From the NCBI GenBank assembly GCA_030836325.1, contig JAURQC010000046.1, forward strand, positions 1 to 64,000: a stretch of DNA of 64,000 bases, written 5' to 3'. A program made the position numbers and the translations under genes. Below are positions 54,559 through 62,255 of the stretch, piece by piece. Position 1 is the first letter of the stretch. The number at the start of each line of letters is the position of its first letter. The notes below the pieces were generated by a model, which worked only from the letters and a program-made list of their open reading frames with translations, was not told the origin of the DNA and made no database searches. Origin of the DNA: Candidatus Nanopelagicales bacterium (lineage in GTDB: Bacteria; Actinomycetota; Actinomycetes; S36-B12).

Positions 54559-56052
54559 TCAGGGAGCATCTGATCCGCGCGACTGCTCTTGCACAACGAG
54601 ATCGTCCTTATCCTTGAGTTTGTCTAACGTTCGAAATGCAGTGGCCAACCGGTGATTACCTGCAAGCCGTTCTCGATTGCTATCCAGGAATGCCCAGTAG
54701 CCCGCGGTGAACGGACACGCCTTGTCCCCCACTCGAACCTTGGGGTCGTAGATGCAATCGGAGCAGAAGTCAGTCATTTTCTTCAAATAGGCGCCGCCGG
54801 AGACGTACGGCTTGGTCGCCATCTCGCCTCCGTCGGCATACAAACCCATGCCAATCACATTTGCAGTCATGACCCATGGGTAGCCGTCGACGAATGCGCG
54901 CCGGAACCAGTCATTCATGACCTGCGGCGAGTAGCCGCGCTGCAGAGCCCAATTGCTCAGAACCATCAACCGCACAATGTGGTGTGAGTAGCCGAGGTCT
55001 CGAACGTACCCGAGTGAATGTCGCAAACATGCGGCTTTGATTTCGTCTACCGATGCGTTCAGGAACCAGTCCGGAGGCTGCACCTGCGCATCGAGTGCGT
55101 TGCGCTCTTCGTATTCAGCACCGAGGTGCCAATACAGATGCCAGACGTACTCGCGCCACCCGATGATCTGTCGTACCAACCCCTCAACGCTGGCCAGCGT
55201 CGCCTCGTCTTGTCGCAAACGCTGCACCGCCCGCTCAACTACCTCGTGGGGATCCAATAGTCCGAGGTTCATCGGTACTGACAGCAGTGAATGCGCCATG
55301 AACGGGTCCCGCCACAACACCGCGTCCTCGTAGGGCCCGAACAGGGAAAGGCGGTTGTCGAGGAAGTCCTCGAGTGCCTGTAATGCCTCCGAGCGCGTCA
55401 CGGCGAATCGCCGTGGTCCATCCAAACCTAGGAATTCGATGCCCTCGCCCTCCCATGCGTCCAGTTGGGCGCGGACAGCGTGGTCGATCTCGTCCTCGAT
55501 CGGTTGCCAAGGCTCGGGTACCGGCAGGTGCGTTTCGCCCTTCGGCGGTGGAAGTCGGTTGTCGTGGTCGTAGTTCCAGCGACCCCCCTCGGGCTTGCCG
55601 TCAGACATCAGGACGTCATGCGAGGAACGAACGCTGCGGTACCAGTCCTCCATCAACAGTCGCTTCTTGCCACGACCTTCGACCCACCCCTGGAACTCCG
55701 CTGCGGAGGTGAACCAGCCACGTTCAGGGTGGACGTCGGTGATGCCAAGAGATGTGACGAGTACGCGTGCCCGGCGGGACGTCGCCGCTACAGCGTCGAG
55801 TTCATGACCGGTTTCCGTGCGGTAACGCTCAACACCTTCGGCGTAGGTGGTCGACGTGACCAGGCTCACGCGGTCCGGATCCTCCGCTGCCCGATGATGC
55901 ATCGCGCTCAGGATCAGATGCGCCTTCTGCCGATGGTAGGCACGGCGGGCGAACATTGACTTCGCCTCGACAAGCAGGATCGGTCCACCGTCGTCGAAAT
56001 GTGGTCCGAGTTGGTCCCCGAATAACCACCGAGCCGTCTGGGTCATAGCCAT
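54559..56052 (-). CDS. Cryptochrome/photolyase, Fe-S bacterial (6-4) type (PhrB-like)
   Basis: A 497-residue FAD protein of the FeS-BCP group, which repairs (6-4) photoproducts in blue light. The [4Fe-4S] ligands are C342, C430, C433 and C446, with the same spacing (88, 3, 13) that I recall for Agrobacterium PhrB. The SHHIVRLMVLSNWALQRG segment (356 on) forms part of the FAD site. The ATG at 56052 or 56046 could be used. It is 16 bases downstream of the ABC ATPase gene and convergent with TauE. Confidence 0.93.
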   Translation of the reverse strand: MAMTQTARWLFGDQLGPHFDDGGPILLVEAKSMFARRAYHRQKAHLILSAMHHRAAEDPDRVSLVTSTTYAEGVERYRTETGHELDAVAATSRRARVLVTSLGITDVHPERGWFTSAAEFQGWVEGRGKKRLLMEDWYRSVRSSHDVLMSDGKPEGGRWNYDHDNRLPPPKGETHLPVPEPWQPIEDEIDHAVRAQLDAWEGEGIEFLGLDGPRRFAVTRSEALQALEDFLDNRLSLFGPYEDAVLWRDPFMAHSLLSVPMNLGLLDPHEVVERAVQRLRQDEATLASVEGLVRQIIGWREYVWHLYWHLGAEYEERNALDAQVQPPDWFLNASVDEIKAACLRHSLGYVRDLGYSHHIVRLMVLSNWALQRGYSPQVMNDWFRRAFVDGYPWVMTANVIGMGLYADGGEMATKPYVSGGAYLKKMTDFCSDCIYDPKVRVGDKACPFTAGYWAFLDSNRERLAGNHRLATAFRTLDKLKDKDDLVVQEQSRGSDAP

Positions 56053-56068
56053 GAACAGCAGTCTGTCG

Positions 56069-56851
56069 CTATTGGCCCGCGGTGGCCATCCAACGGCCTT
56101 CGATCGCCGTCACCGCGATGTTCATGCCGAAACTGCGGGAGATGTTCTCCCCGCTTAAGGTCGCCTGAATGGGACCAGCCGCAACAGGCTGACCCTGCCC
56201 AAGCAGGAGTGCGTGGGTGATACCCGGGGGAATCTCCTCCAGGTGGTGGGTGACCAGAACCAACGTCGGAGACATCGGATCCTGGGCGAAGGCCGCGAGC
56301 ATGCCGACGAGTTCCTCACGACCGGCGAGGTCAAGCCCGGCACCAGGCTCATCGAGCAGCAACAGTTCCGGATCACTCATCAGCGCACGAGCGATCAAGA
56401 CTCTCTTGCGCTCTCCCTCGGACAAGGAGGCGAAGGGGCGTTCGGCGTATGCAGACGCTCCCCAGGAGTCGAGCAGCCACCGCGCGCGATCAGCATCTTC
56501 GGAGTCGTACTCCTCCTGCCAACGACCAGTGATCGCGTACGCGGCTGTCATCACAAGGTCGATCGCCGTCTCGTGCATGGGTATGTCGCGCATGAGAGCG
56601 CTACTCGCGAAGCCCACCCTCGGACGCAATTCAGATAGGTCGACCTGGCCCATCCGCTCACCGAGGACCTCGACCTGCCCAGTCGTGGGAAACATCCGGG
56701 TTGCAGCAATGGTCAATGCCGTGGTCTTACCCGCACCATTGGGACCGATCACTACCCATCGATCAGATTCGTCGACAACCCAATCCAGGTGCTCGAGTAA
56801 CCACGATGGTCCGCGTCGGACCCCGACGTCCGCCATGGAGATCACATGCAC
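56069..56851 (-). CDS. ABC transporter ATP-binding protein
   Basis: A 260-residue ATPase. Walker A is GPNGAGKTT, the Q-loop lies in RPRVGFASS, the signature is LSEGERKRVL and Walker B is LLLLDEPGAGLDL. No permease gene is adjacent, so it may be a stand-alone ATPase or pair with a distant membrane partner. The GTG at 56851 follows TAGGGT by 6 bases. The photolyase gene follows in the same direction and may be co-transcribed. Confidence 0.88.
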   Translation of the reverse strand: MHVISMADVGVRRGPSWLLEHLDWVVDESDRWVVIGPNGAGKTTALTIAATRMFPTTGQVEVLGERMGQVDLSELRPRVGFASSALMRDIPMHETAIDLVMTAAYAITGRWQEEYDSEDADRARWLLDSWGASAYAERPFASLSEGERKRVLIARALMSDPELLLLDEPGAGLDLAGREELVGMLAAFAQDPMSPTLVLVTHHLEEIPPGITHALLLGQGQPVAAGPIQATLSGENISRSFGMNIAVTAIEGRWMATAGQ

Positions 56852-56857
56852 CCCGAC

Positions 56858-56863
56858 ACCCTA
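56858..56863 (-). promoter_or_regulatory. Leaderless -10 hexamer of ABC ATPase gene
   Basis: TAGGGT on the minus strand, 6 bases before the GTG at 56851. Divergent from the serB start. Confidence 0.55.
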
Positions 56864-56909
56864 GGCGTGTGCTCATCACATGCCGCACCCTGAGTAGCGT
56901 TTAGTCGCC

Positions 56910-58145
56910 ATGGAAACGCCAGCCGACCTCCACACCACGACCATGCTCGTGACTTTGAGTGGTCACGACCGCCCAGGTGTCACACGCGACCTATTCGCTA
57001 CGTGCAGTCGATTTCCGGTCGTGGTCACGGACATCGACCAAATCGTCATGCGCGATCACCTCGTTATCGCCTGCTCGGTGTCTGGACCTACAAGCGATCT
57101 GCACTCACTGGAGGCCGCTATCGTGGAACTGGCCCTTCAGTTGGAGATGGACTCCTCGGTCGCCATCGGATCCCCACCCCCCGCTGTCGACGCCTCACGT
57201 TTGTCCACCAGTTTCCGAGTCACTGTCATGGCCACAGACCTCACGCCAGATGCCATCACGAACATCGCAACCGTTATCGCCGCTGGCGGCGGCAACATCG
57301 ACCGCATCCGACGCATCGCCCACTACCCCGTCACCGCGATCTCCTTCGATGGCCGAGGCGTGGATCCGGACACGCTGCGCCGCCCCCTTGCTGGAATCTC
57401 CGCCGATATGAACGTCGATATCGCGGTCCAAGAAGCCGGGCTGGAAACCAGAGGTCAGTACCTCGTGGTCATGGATGTTGATTCCACCGTCATCCAGGAT
57501 GAAGTCATCGACCTGCTGGCTGCGCAGGCCGGGGCACAAGATGCAGTTGCGGCCGTCACCGAAAGAGCCATGGCCGGAGAACTGGACTTCAGCGAGTCCC
57601 TGCATCAACGAGTAGCACTCCTGGAGGGACTGCCGGAATCTGTATTCGAGTCTGTTCGCCAGCAGATTCAACTGACACCCGGGGCACGCACCTTGTGCCG
57701 AACCCTGAATCGGCTTGGCTACCGCATCGCTTTGGTCTCGGGAGGTTTCAGCCAGGTCGTCGCACCCATCGCATCCGAGCTAGGAGTTGCCGAACTGCGA
57801 GCCAACACCTTGGAGGTGGAAAACGGCCGACTCACTGGTCGTGTTGTGGGAGACGTGGTCGATCGTCCTGGCAAGCGCAAGGTTCTCGAAGAGTTGGCCG
57901 TTCGGTTTGGTATTCCCCGGCGCCGCACCATCGCTATCGGCGACGGTGCTAACGACATCGACATGCTCGAGGCAGCCGGACTAGGGATCGCATTCAACGC
58001 CAAACCTGCTGCTCGCGCCGCAGCTGACACATCGGTGACAGCGCCTTACCTGGACACGGTCTTGTATCTGATGGGGATTACGCGCGACGAGGTTGAACTC
58101 GCCGATTCTCTCGACGGAGTAACGAGCCGACCTCCTGATTCCTAG
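56910..58145 (+). CDS. serB: Phosphoserine phosphatase with N-terminal ACT domains
   Basis: A 411-residue enzyme making serine from phosphoserine. Two ACT-like regulatory domains (about residues 10-85 and 100-178) precede a HAD phosphatase with motif I VMDVDSTV (D189, D191) and motif IV GDGANDIDML near 348. This architecture is the mycobacterial SerB2 type, where ACT domains mediate serine feedback. TAGCGT lies 9 bases before the ATG. The last 4 bases overlap the convergent SixA-like gene. Confidence 0.95.
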   Translation: METPADLHTTTMLVTLSGHDRPGVTRDLFATCSRFPVVVTDIDQIVMRDHLVIACSVSGPTSDLHSLEAAIVELALQLEMDSSVAIGSPPPAVDASRLSTSFRVTVMATDLTPDAITNIATVIAAGGGNIDRIRRIAHYPVTAISFDGRGVDPDTLRRPLAGISADMNVDIAVQEAGLETRGQYLVVMDVDSTVIQDEVIDLLAAQAGAQDAVAAVTERAMAGELDFSESLHQRVALLEGLPESVFESVRQQIQLTPGARTLCRTLNRLGYRIALVSGGFSQVVAPIASELGVAELRANTLEVENGRLTGRVVGDVVDRPGKRKVLEELAVRFGIPRRRTIAIGDGANDIDMLEAAGLGIAFNAKPAARAAADTSVTAPYLDTVLYLMGITRDEVELADSLDGVTSRPPDS

Positions 58146-58657
58146 CGGCAGATCCGGAAGTCAACAACCGTTACCTCGGTAATTCGCCACGGATCGGGGC
58201 TCTCCAACACGACGATGGAGCTCGTCGGCAACTTCTCTGTCAGCATGCGCCCACTTGCCCGGTCCCGGGCCTCGTCTGCTCCCGCAGCCATAGTCGCGAC
58301 CTCTTCAAGCCCGGGGTTGTGGCCCACGATTACCAACGTGGGCGCCGAGTTGGCCTCGGCGAGTTCTAGCAGCGTGTGCGATTCGGCCAAATAGAGGGAT
58401 CGGTCATTCCACGTGTGGCTGCATGCTTCTTGCAGTTCCCCGAGAGGCGCCGACATCAAGTCCCAGGTCTGCTGTGCTCGCCGCGCCGTGGAAACGCCCG
58501 CCGCGTACGGCGTCTGACTTGCATGCAGGACCTCTGCCAGCTGTACTCCGACGGCTTCAGCGTTGCGGATGCCGCGCGCATTGAGCGGACGATCGTGATC
58601 GGGTATCCCCGGTGGATAGTCGCTCTTGGCGTGACGAATCAGGATCACTCGCGACAT
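58142..58657 (-). CDS. SixA-like histidine phosphatase
   Basis: A 171-residue small histidine phosphatase. RHA with catalytic H9 is near the N-terminus (VILIRHAKSDYP) and the second histidine lies in VIVGHNPG. The DHDRPLNARG block is typical of SixA, which removes phosphate from phosphohistidine of His kinases in E. coli; other substrates are possible. It is cytoplasmic and lies 30 bases downstream of the fabI coding end's opposite side, on the same strand as fabI but upstream-coded separately. Confidence 0.9.
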   Translation of the reverse strand: MSRVILIRHAKSDYPPGIPDHDRPLNARGIRNAEAVGVQLAEVLHASQTPYAAGVSTARRAQQTWDLMSAPLGELQEACSHTWNDRSLYLAESHTLLELAEANSAPTLVIVGHNPGLEEVATMAAGADEARDRASGRMLTEKLPTSSIVVLESPDPWRITEVTVVDFRICR

Positions 58658-58687
58658 GACGGTTCTATTCCTGGTGACGTTGTGCGC

Positions 58688-59455
58688 TCAGGCGCCTTGG
58701 GAGTGCACACCACCGTCGACATGCACGATCTCGCCGGTCGTCGCAGGGAACCACGGGGACAGCAGCGCGATACACGCACGAGCAGCAGGAGTCGGGTCGG
58801 CCAAATCCCAGCCCAGGGGGGCCCGGTCTAGCCATACCTGCTCGAACTCCTCGAAGCCAGGAATGCTCTTCGCCGCCATGGTGCGTATTGGCCCCGCGGC
58901 AACGAGATTCACCCGGATACCGTCGCCACCGAGATCGCGTGCGAGGTATCGCGAGGTTGACTCCAACGCAGCCTTTGCCACACCCATCCAGTCATACGTC
59001 GGCCAAGCGACAGTAGCGTCAAAATCCAATCCGACAACCGACGCAGGTGACGCCAACCGGGGCTTGGCCGCCATAGTGAGCGACGCGAACGAGTAGGCCG
59101 ACACCTGGACAGCCGTGGCGACGTCCGGCCACGTGGTGTTCAGGAAGTTTCCACCGAGGGCGGCTTCGGGAGCGAATCCGATGGAGTGCACGAGCCCATC
59201 CACGCTCTCGCAGTGCTCACCGAGTCGATCTGCGAACGTGGCGAGGTGGTCGTCGTTGGTCACGTCGAGTTCGACGATTGGTGCCTCTTGGGGCAATCTG
59301 GTTGCCGAACGCTTGGTCAAAGACATGGTCCGACCGAAGCTGGTCAAGACGACCTGAGCGCCTTCTTCTTGGGCCAACCGCGCAATGTGAAAAGCGATCG
59401 ATTGATCGGTTAACACTCCTGTGACGACAACGGTCTTATCGGTCAGCAAACCCAT
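58688..59455 (-). CDS. fabI: Enoyl-[acyl-carrier-protein] reductase, InhA type
   Basis: A 255-residue NADH-dependent reductase for the last step of type II fatty acid elongation. The SDR-like catalytic pair Y154 and K161 lies in PTYDWMGVAKAALES, and the SIGF motif (91-94) at the cofactor site matches InhA. The N-terminal GVLTDQSIAF replaces the classic glycine motif, as in all FabI. It lies 9 bases downstream of fabG on the same strand, the mabA-inhA order of mycobacteria. Triclosan- or isoniazid-related behaviour cannot be inferred. Confidence 0.95.
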   Translation of the reverse strand: MGLLTDKTVVVTGVLTDQSIAFHIARLAQEEGAQVVLTSFGRTMSLTKRSATRLPQEAPIVELDVTNDDHLATFADRLGEHCESVDGLVHSIGFAPEAALGGNFLNTTWPDVATAVQVSAYSFASLTMAAKPRLASPASVVGLDFDATVAWPTYDWMGVAKAALESTSRYLARDLGGDGIRVNLVAAGPIRTMAAKSIPGFEEFEQVWLDRAPLGWDLADPTPAARACIALLSPWFPATTGEIVHVDGGVHSQGA

Positions 59456-59464
59456 GAAATCCTC

Positions 59465-60181
59465 CTAGTGCCCCATGCCCAAGCCGCCATCGACCGGGAT
59501 GACCGCACCAGTGACATATCCGGCGTCGGGACCCACGAGGAAATCCACAACGGCCGCAACCTCATCGACGTCAGCGTAACGACCAAGCGGTACCGCCGAC
59601 AGGATCTCCGTACGCCGCGCCTCGTCTAACTCCGCCGTCATATCCGTATCGACGAAGCCAGGCGCCACGACGTTCACCGTGATGCCGCGTGAGCCGACTT
59701 CACGTGCCAGCGATCGAGCTGCACCCACAAGTCCGGCCTTGGAGGCGGCGTAGTTCACTTGACCGGCACTCCCGAGGAGCCCTACGACGGACGAGACCAA
59801 CACGATCCGTCCGGCCTTGGCGCGGAGCATTCCACGCGTTACTCCACGGCACAGCCGGATCGAGCCGGCCAAGTTCGTGGTCAGGACGTCATCGATCTCC
59901 TCATCCGACATTCGCATCAGCAGGTTGTCCTTGGTGATGCCAGCGTTCGCCACCAAGACGCCGATGGGTCCATACGTCTCTTCGACTGCTGCAAGTCCTG
60001 CTTGGATTGACTGAGCGTCAGCGACATCCAGGGCGATGGACCCTGCGACGTCTACGCCCTCGGGGGCGCCCCCGCTGCGACTGGCCACCACCACCCTGTG
60101 CCCTGATTCGGCAAGACGTTTCGCGATGGCGGCTCCGATCCCGCGGCTTCCGCCTGTCACCAAGGCGATCGAATCACTCAT
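59465..60181 (-). CDS. fabG: 3-oxoacyl-[acyl-carrier-protein] reductase
   Basis: A 238-residue NADPH-dependent short-chain reductase. The cofactor motif is TGGSRGIG (9-16), NAG is at 79-81, and the catalytic residues N103, S131, Y144 and K148 are all in place. It reduces 3-oxoacyl-ACP in fatty acid synthesis. ATG at 60181 is chosen; the ORF extends 23 codons upstream within the neighbour. Its start overlaps the end of the TMEM175-like gene by 8 bases. Confidence 0.95.
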   Translation of the reverse strand: MSDSIALVTGGSRGIGAAIAKRLAESGHRVVVASRSGGAPEGVDVAGSIALDVADAQSIQAGLAAVEETYGPIGVLVANAGITKDNLLMRMSDEEIDDVLTTNLAGSIRLCRGVTRGMLRAKAGRIVLVSSVVGLLGSAGQVNYAASKAGLVGAARSLAREVGSRGITVNVVAPGFVDTDMTAELDEARRTEILSAVPLGRYADVDEVAAVVDFLVGPDAGYVTGAVIPVDGGLGMGH

Positions 60182-60872
60182 GGGTACTCCGTTCCTCAAC
60201 ACTGGCTGGAGTTTCCTGCCGTCTTTGCGTACGACGTCTGACGAACGCATTAATGGGAATCAGCAGCAGGGCTAGGTAGGGCGAGACGACAGGAAAGAAC
60301 TCGCTCAGGATGCCGATGCCGAAAAACGCCAGGAAGAAAACTGAACCAGTCAAACGGCGGGTGGACCGATACTGCCCCTCGTCATAGCGGGCATCGGGCT
60401 CCAACAGGTTCGGCGTTCTTCCTGCATGGAAGGCGATCAACGAACCCAGTCCACTGATGGCCGCAAGTGTCCACCAGTAGAGCAACCCGACTCCTCCGGG
60501 ACCAATCACTTGATCGTTAACGGCATTGCCGTACATCGATGTTGGCCAGGGCAGAAAGACGATAAGTAGGAGCCACATCACGTTCAACGTGAATATCGTC
60601 CCGTCATAGCGTTGCATCGAGTTAAAGACCCTGTTGTGCGTCGACCACATCGCGATGACTACAACAAAGGACAAGACAAACGCCGTGATCTGACCCTGGT
60701 TGGCAGCAACCACGTCCCAGACCGACTGCCCTGCCTGTGGCCCCGCCACATCAATAAGAGGCAGCAGTTGAAGCGTGATGCCGATCGCCACAACGGCATC
60801 GGTGAAATTCACCAGTCGATCGAAAGATCTCCGCTCAGCTGACGTAACCGGCGATCGGGTCTCCCTAGACAT
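60174..60872 (-). CDS. TMEM175-like potassium channel family protein (DUF1211)
   Basis: A 232-residue membrane protein with six helices. The RLVNFTDAVVAIGITL segment near the N-terminus matches the R-x3-F-[ST]-D motif of TMEM175/DUF1211 potassium channels, whose bacterial members conduct K+. The MWSTHNRVF segment is the second typical block. A Glu/Arg-rich tail ends the chain. ATG at 60872 overlaps the dodecin gene end by 8 bases and its own end overlaps fabG by 8 bases, so the four genes from dodecin to fabI are tightly packed. Confidence 0.85.
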   Translation of the reverse strand: MSRETRSPVTSAERRSFDRLVNFTDAVVAIGITLQLLPLIDVAGPQAGQSVWDVVAANQGQITAFVLSFVVVIAMWSTHNRVFNSMQRYDGTIFTLNVMWLLLIVFLPWPTSMYGNAVNDQVIGPGGVGLLYWWTLAAISGLGSLIAFHAGRTPNLLEPDARYDEGQYRSTRRLTGSVFFLAFFGIGILSEFFPVVSPYLALLLIPINAFVRRRTQRRQETPASVEERSTHE

Positions 60873-61077
60873 CTTCGAGCCGGTACCCAACCTTCACTGT
60901 GACCTGGAAATGATCGACGTCGTTGGTCCGGACGTAGCCGCGCACCTGCTGGACTTCGAACCAGTCGACGTGCAGGTGTTCGGAACCGGCGCGCTTCACG
61001 GCATTGCGGATGGCCGATTCGATCGAATCAGGAGATGTCCCGACGACTTCGCTGATTCCGTACACGCGGTTCGACAT
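60865..61077 (-). CDS. Dodecin family flavin-binding protein
   Basis: A 70-residue protein of the dodecin family, a dodecamer that stores or buffers flavins. W39, which stacks on the isoalloxazine ring, and the following FEVQQVRGYV and DHFQVTVKVGYRL segments are conserved. AGGAGAAGG precedes the ATG at 61077. It heads the tightly packed run TMEM175-like, fabG, fabI. Flavin binding is known for the family; the local role is unknown. Confidence 0.93.
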   Translation of the reverse strand: MSNRVYGISEVVGTSPDSIESAIRNAVKRAGSEHLHVDWFEVQQVRGYVRTNDVDHFQVTVKVGYRLEDV

Positions 61078-61136
61078 GTCCTTCTCCTGATCGCCGATTC
61101 GGCTCGCCTCGGCGGGCGGCCTAGGTGAATGGGGTT

Positions 61137-61142
61137 TACCTT
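61137..61142 (+). promoter_or_regulatory. Leaderless -10 hexamer of DUF3099 gene
   Basis: TACCTT, 6 bases before the GTG at 61149; supports that start over the ATG at 61125. Confidence 0.45.
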
Positions 61143-61148
61143 ATTGGA

Positions 61149-61532
61149 GTGTCCGACCCGACCCACAGCATCACGAGTGCCCAACACTCGTTGAGCAGCG
61201 AGCAAGCTGGGCGAACTCGTAAGTACCTCATCTCCATGGGTATCAGGACAGCGTGTGTGATCGGCGCCATATTTATCCCCGGATGGCCGCGCTGGGTCCT
61301 CATCGCGGGAGCAGTTGTTTTGCCCTACCTCGCGGTCGTGATCGCAAACAGTGGCGGTTCGCGCAAGGGCAGCGCGCCCACTGAAGTCCAACCCCAGCCA
61401 CACCTCGCGCTTCCGGCTTCGGGGACCGCGATCGAGGGCGTCGTGATCGTCCCGGACAACTCTGAAACCAGTGACGAGCAGGACGCGTTCCACGCGCCGA
61501 AGGGCACTTCGCAGGCCCATAGAGTGGAGTAG
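61149..61532 (+). CDS. DUF3099 family membrane protein
   Basis: A 127-residue protein with the DUF3099 pattern: an N-terminal SITSAQHSLSSEQAGRTRKYL stretch (residues about 8-28, only partly quoted in families), two membrane helices (about 31-47 and 50-67) and a disordered polar tail. Function unknown. The GTG at 61149 is preferred because TACCTT ends 6 bases before it; an ATG at 61125 would add eight residues. Its stop overlaps the SURF1 start by one base. Confidence 0.85.
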   Translation: MSDPTHSITSAQHSLSSEQAGRTRKYLISMGIRTACVIGAIFIPGWPRWVLIAGAVVLPYLAVVIANSGGSRKGSAPTEVQPQPHLALPASGTAIEGVVIVPDNSETSDEQDAFHAPKGTSQAHRVE

Positions 61533-62230
61533 TGCTCACCGCTCTTCGCACCCGCCGCTGGCAGGCCTTCACCGCCCTGGTGCTGGTTGCGATCATCGGA
61601 TTCGGCTTCCTTAGCCGATGGCAGTGGGCACGAGCGGACGAAAAGCGCCTGGCACAACAGGCCCAAGAACTTGCTGACCAACAGGCCATCGTGCCAAGTC
61701 CCACGGACCAACTCTCGGAATTCACCGCAGTCCAGGTCAGTGGTACGTACGTCTCCGAATCGCGTCGGCTTGTCCGCCAACGTCCCCTCGAAGGTCGAAA
61801 CGGCTACTGGGTGCTCGAGCTGCTACGCAGTGACGTGGGTGATCTGTGGGTTATGCGAGGTTGGGTTCCGGCCGGCACCCGTACCGACCAATCCCCAGAG
61901 ATTTCCGACGTTGATGGGCCCGTTACGGTCGAGGGCATCGTGCGGCCACTGCCGGAAGGACGCGCTCTCGAGGATCGGCGCGGTCTTCCACTGGATCAAG
62001 TCACGGACATCGAACAAGCCCAGCTACCGGAACCTGGCAATGCATCCTGGTTCATTCAAGCCCGAAGTTCAACGCCATCAGACGACATAACGGTGGTGCC
62101 GGTGACCCGTCCGGACGAAATCCAAAACGTGTCGTATGCCGTCCAGTGGTTGCTCTTCGCAGCGGTTGCGATCGGCGGATGGTTCTACTTCCTTCGTCGA
62201 GAGTCCAAGGAAATGGACGAATCGGGCTAG
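61532..62230 (+). CDS. SURF1 family protein
   Basis: A 232-residue SURF1-like protein, a factor in cytochrome c oxidase biogenesis. An N-terminal membrane helix (about residues 11-29), an outer domain with the RQRPLEGRNGYWVL and VMRGWVPAGTR blocks, and a C-terminal helix (about 200-220) are seen, the standard SURF1 layout. GTG start coupled to DUF3099. It implies an aerobic heme-copper oxidase elsewhere in the genome. Confidence 0.93.
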   Translation: MLTALRTRRWQAFTALVLVAIIGFGFLSRWQWARADEKRLAQQAQELADQQAIVPSPTDQLSEFTAVQVSGTYVSESRRLVRQRPLEGRNGYWVLELLRSDVGDLWVMRGWVPAGTRTDQSPEISDVDGPVTVEGIVRPLPEGRALEDRRGLPLDQVTDIEQAQLPEPGNASWFIQARSSTPSDDITVVPVTRPDEIQNVSYAVQWLLFAAVAIGGWFYFLRRESKEMDESG

Positions 62231-62255
62231 CCCAGTCGACCCGCTCTTGCCTTCA

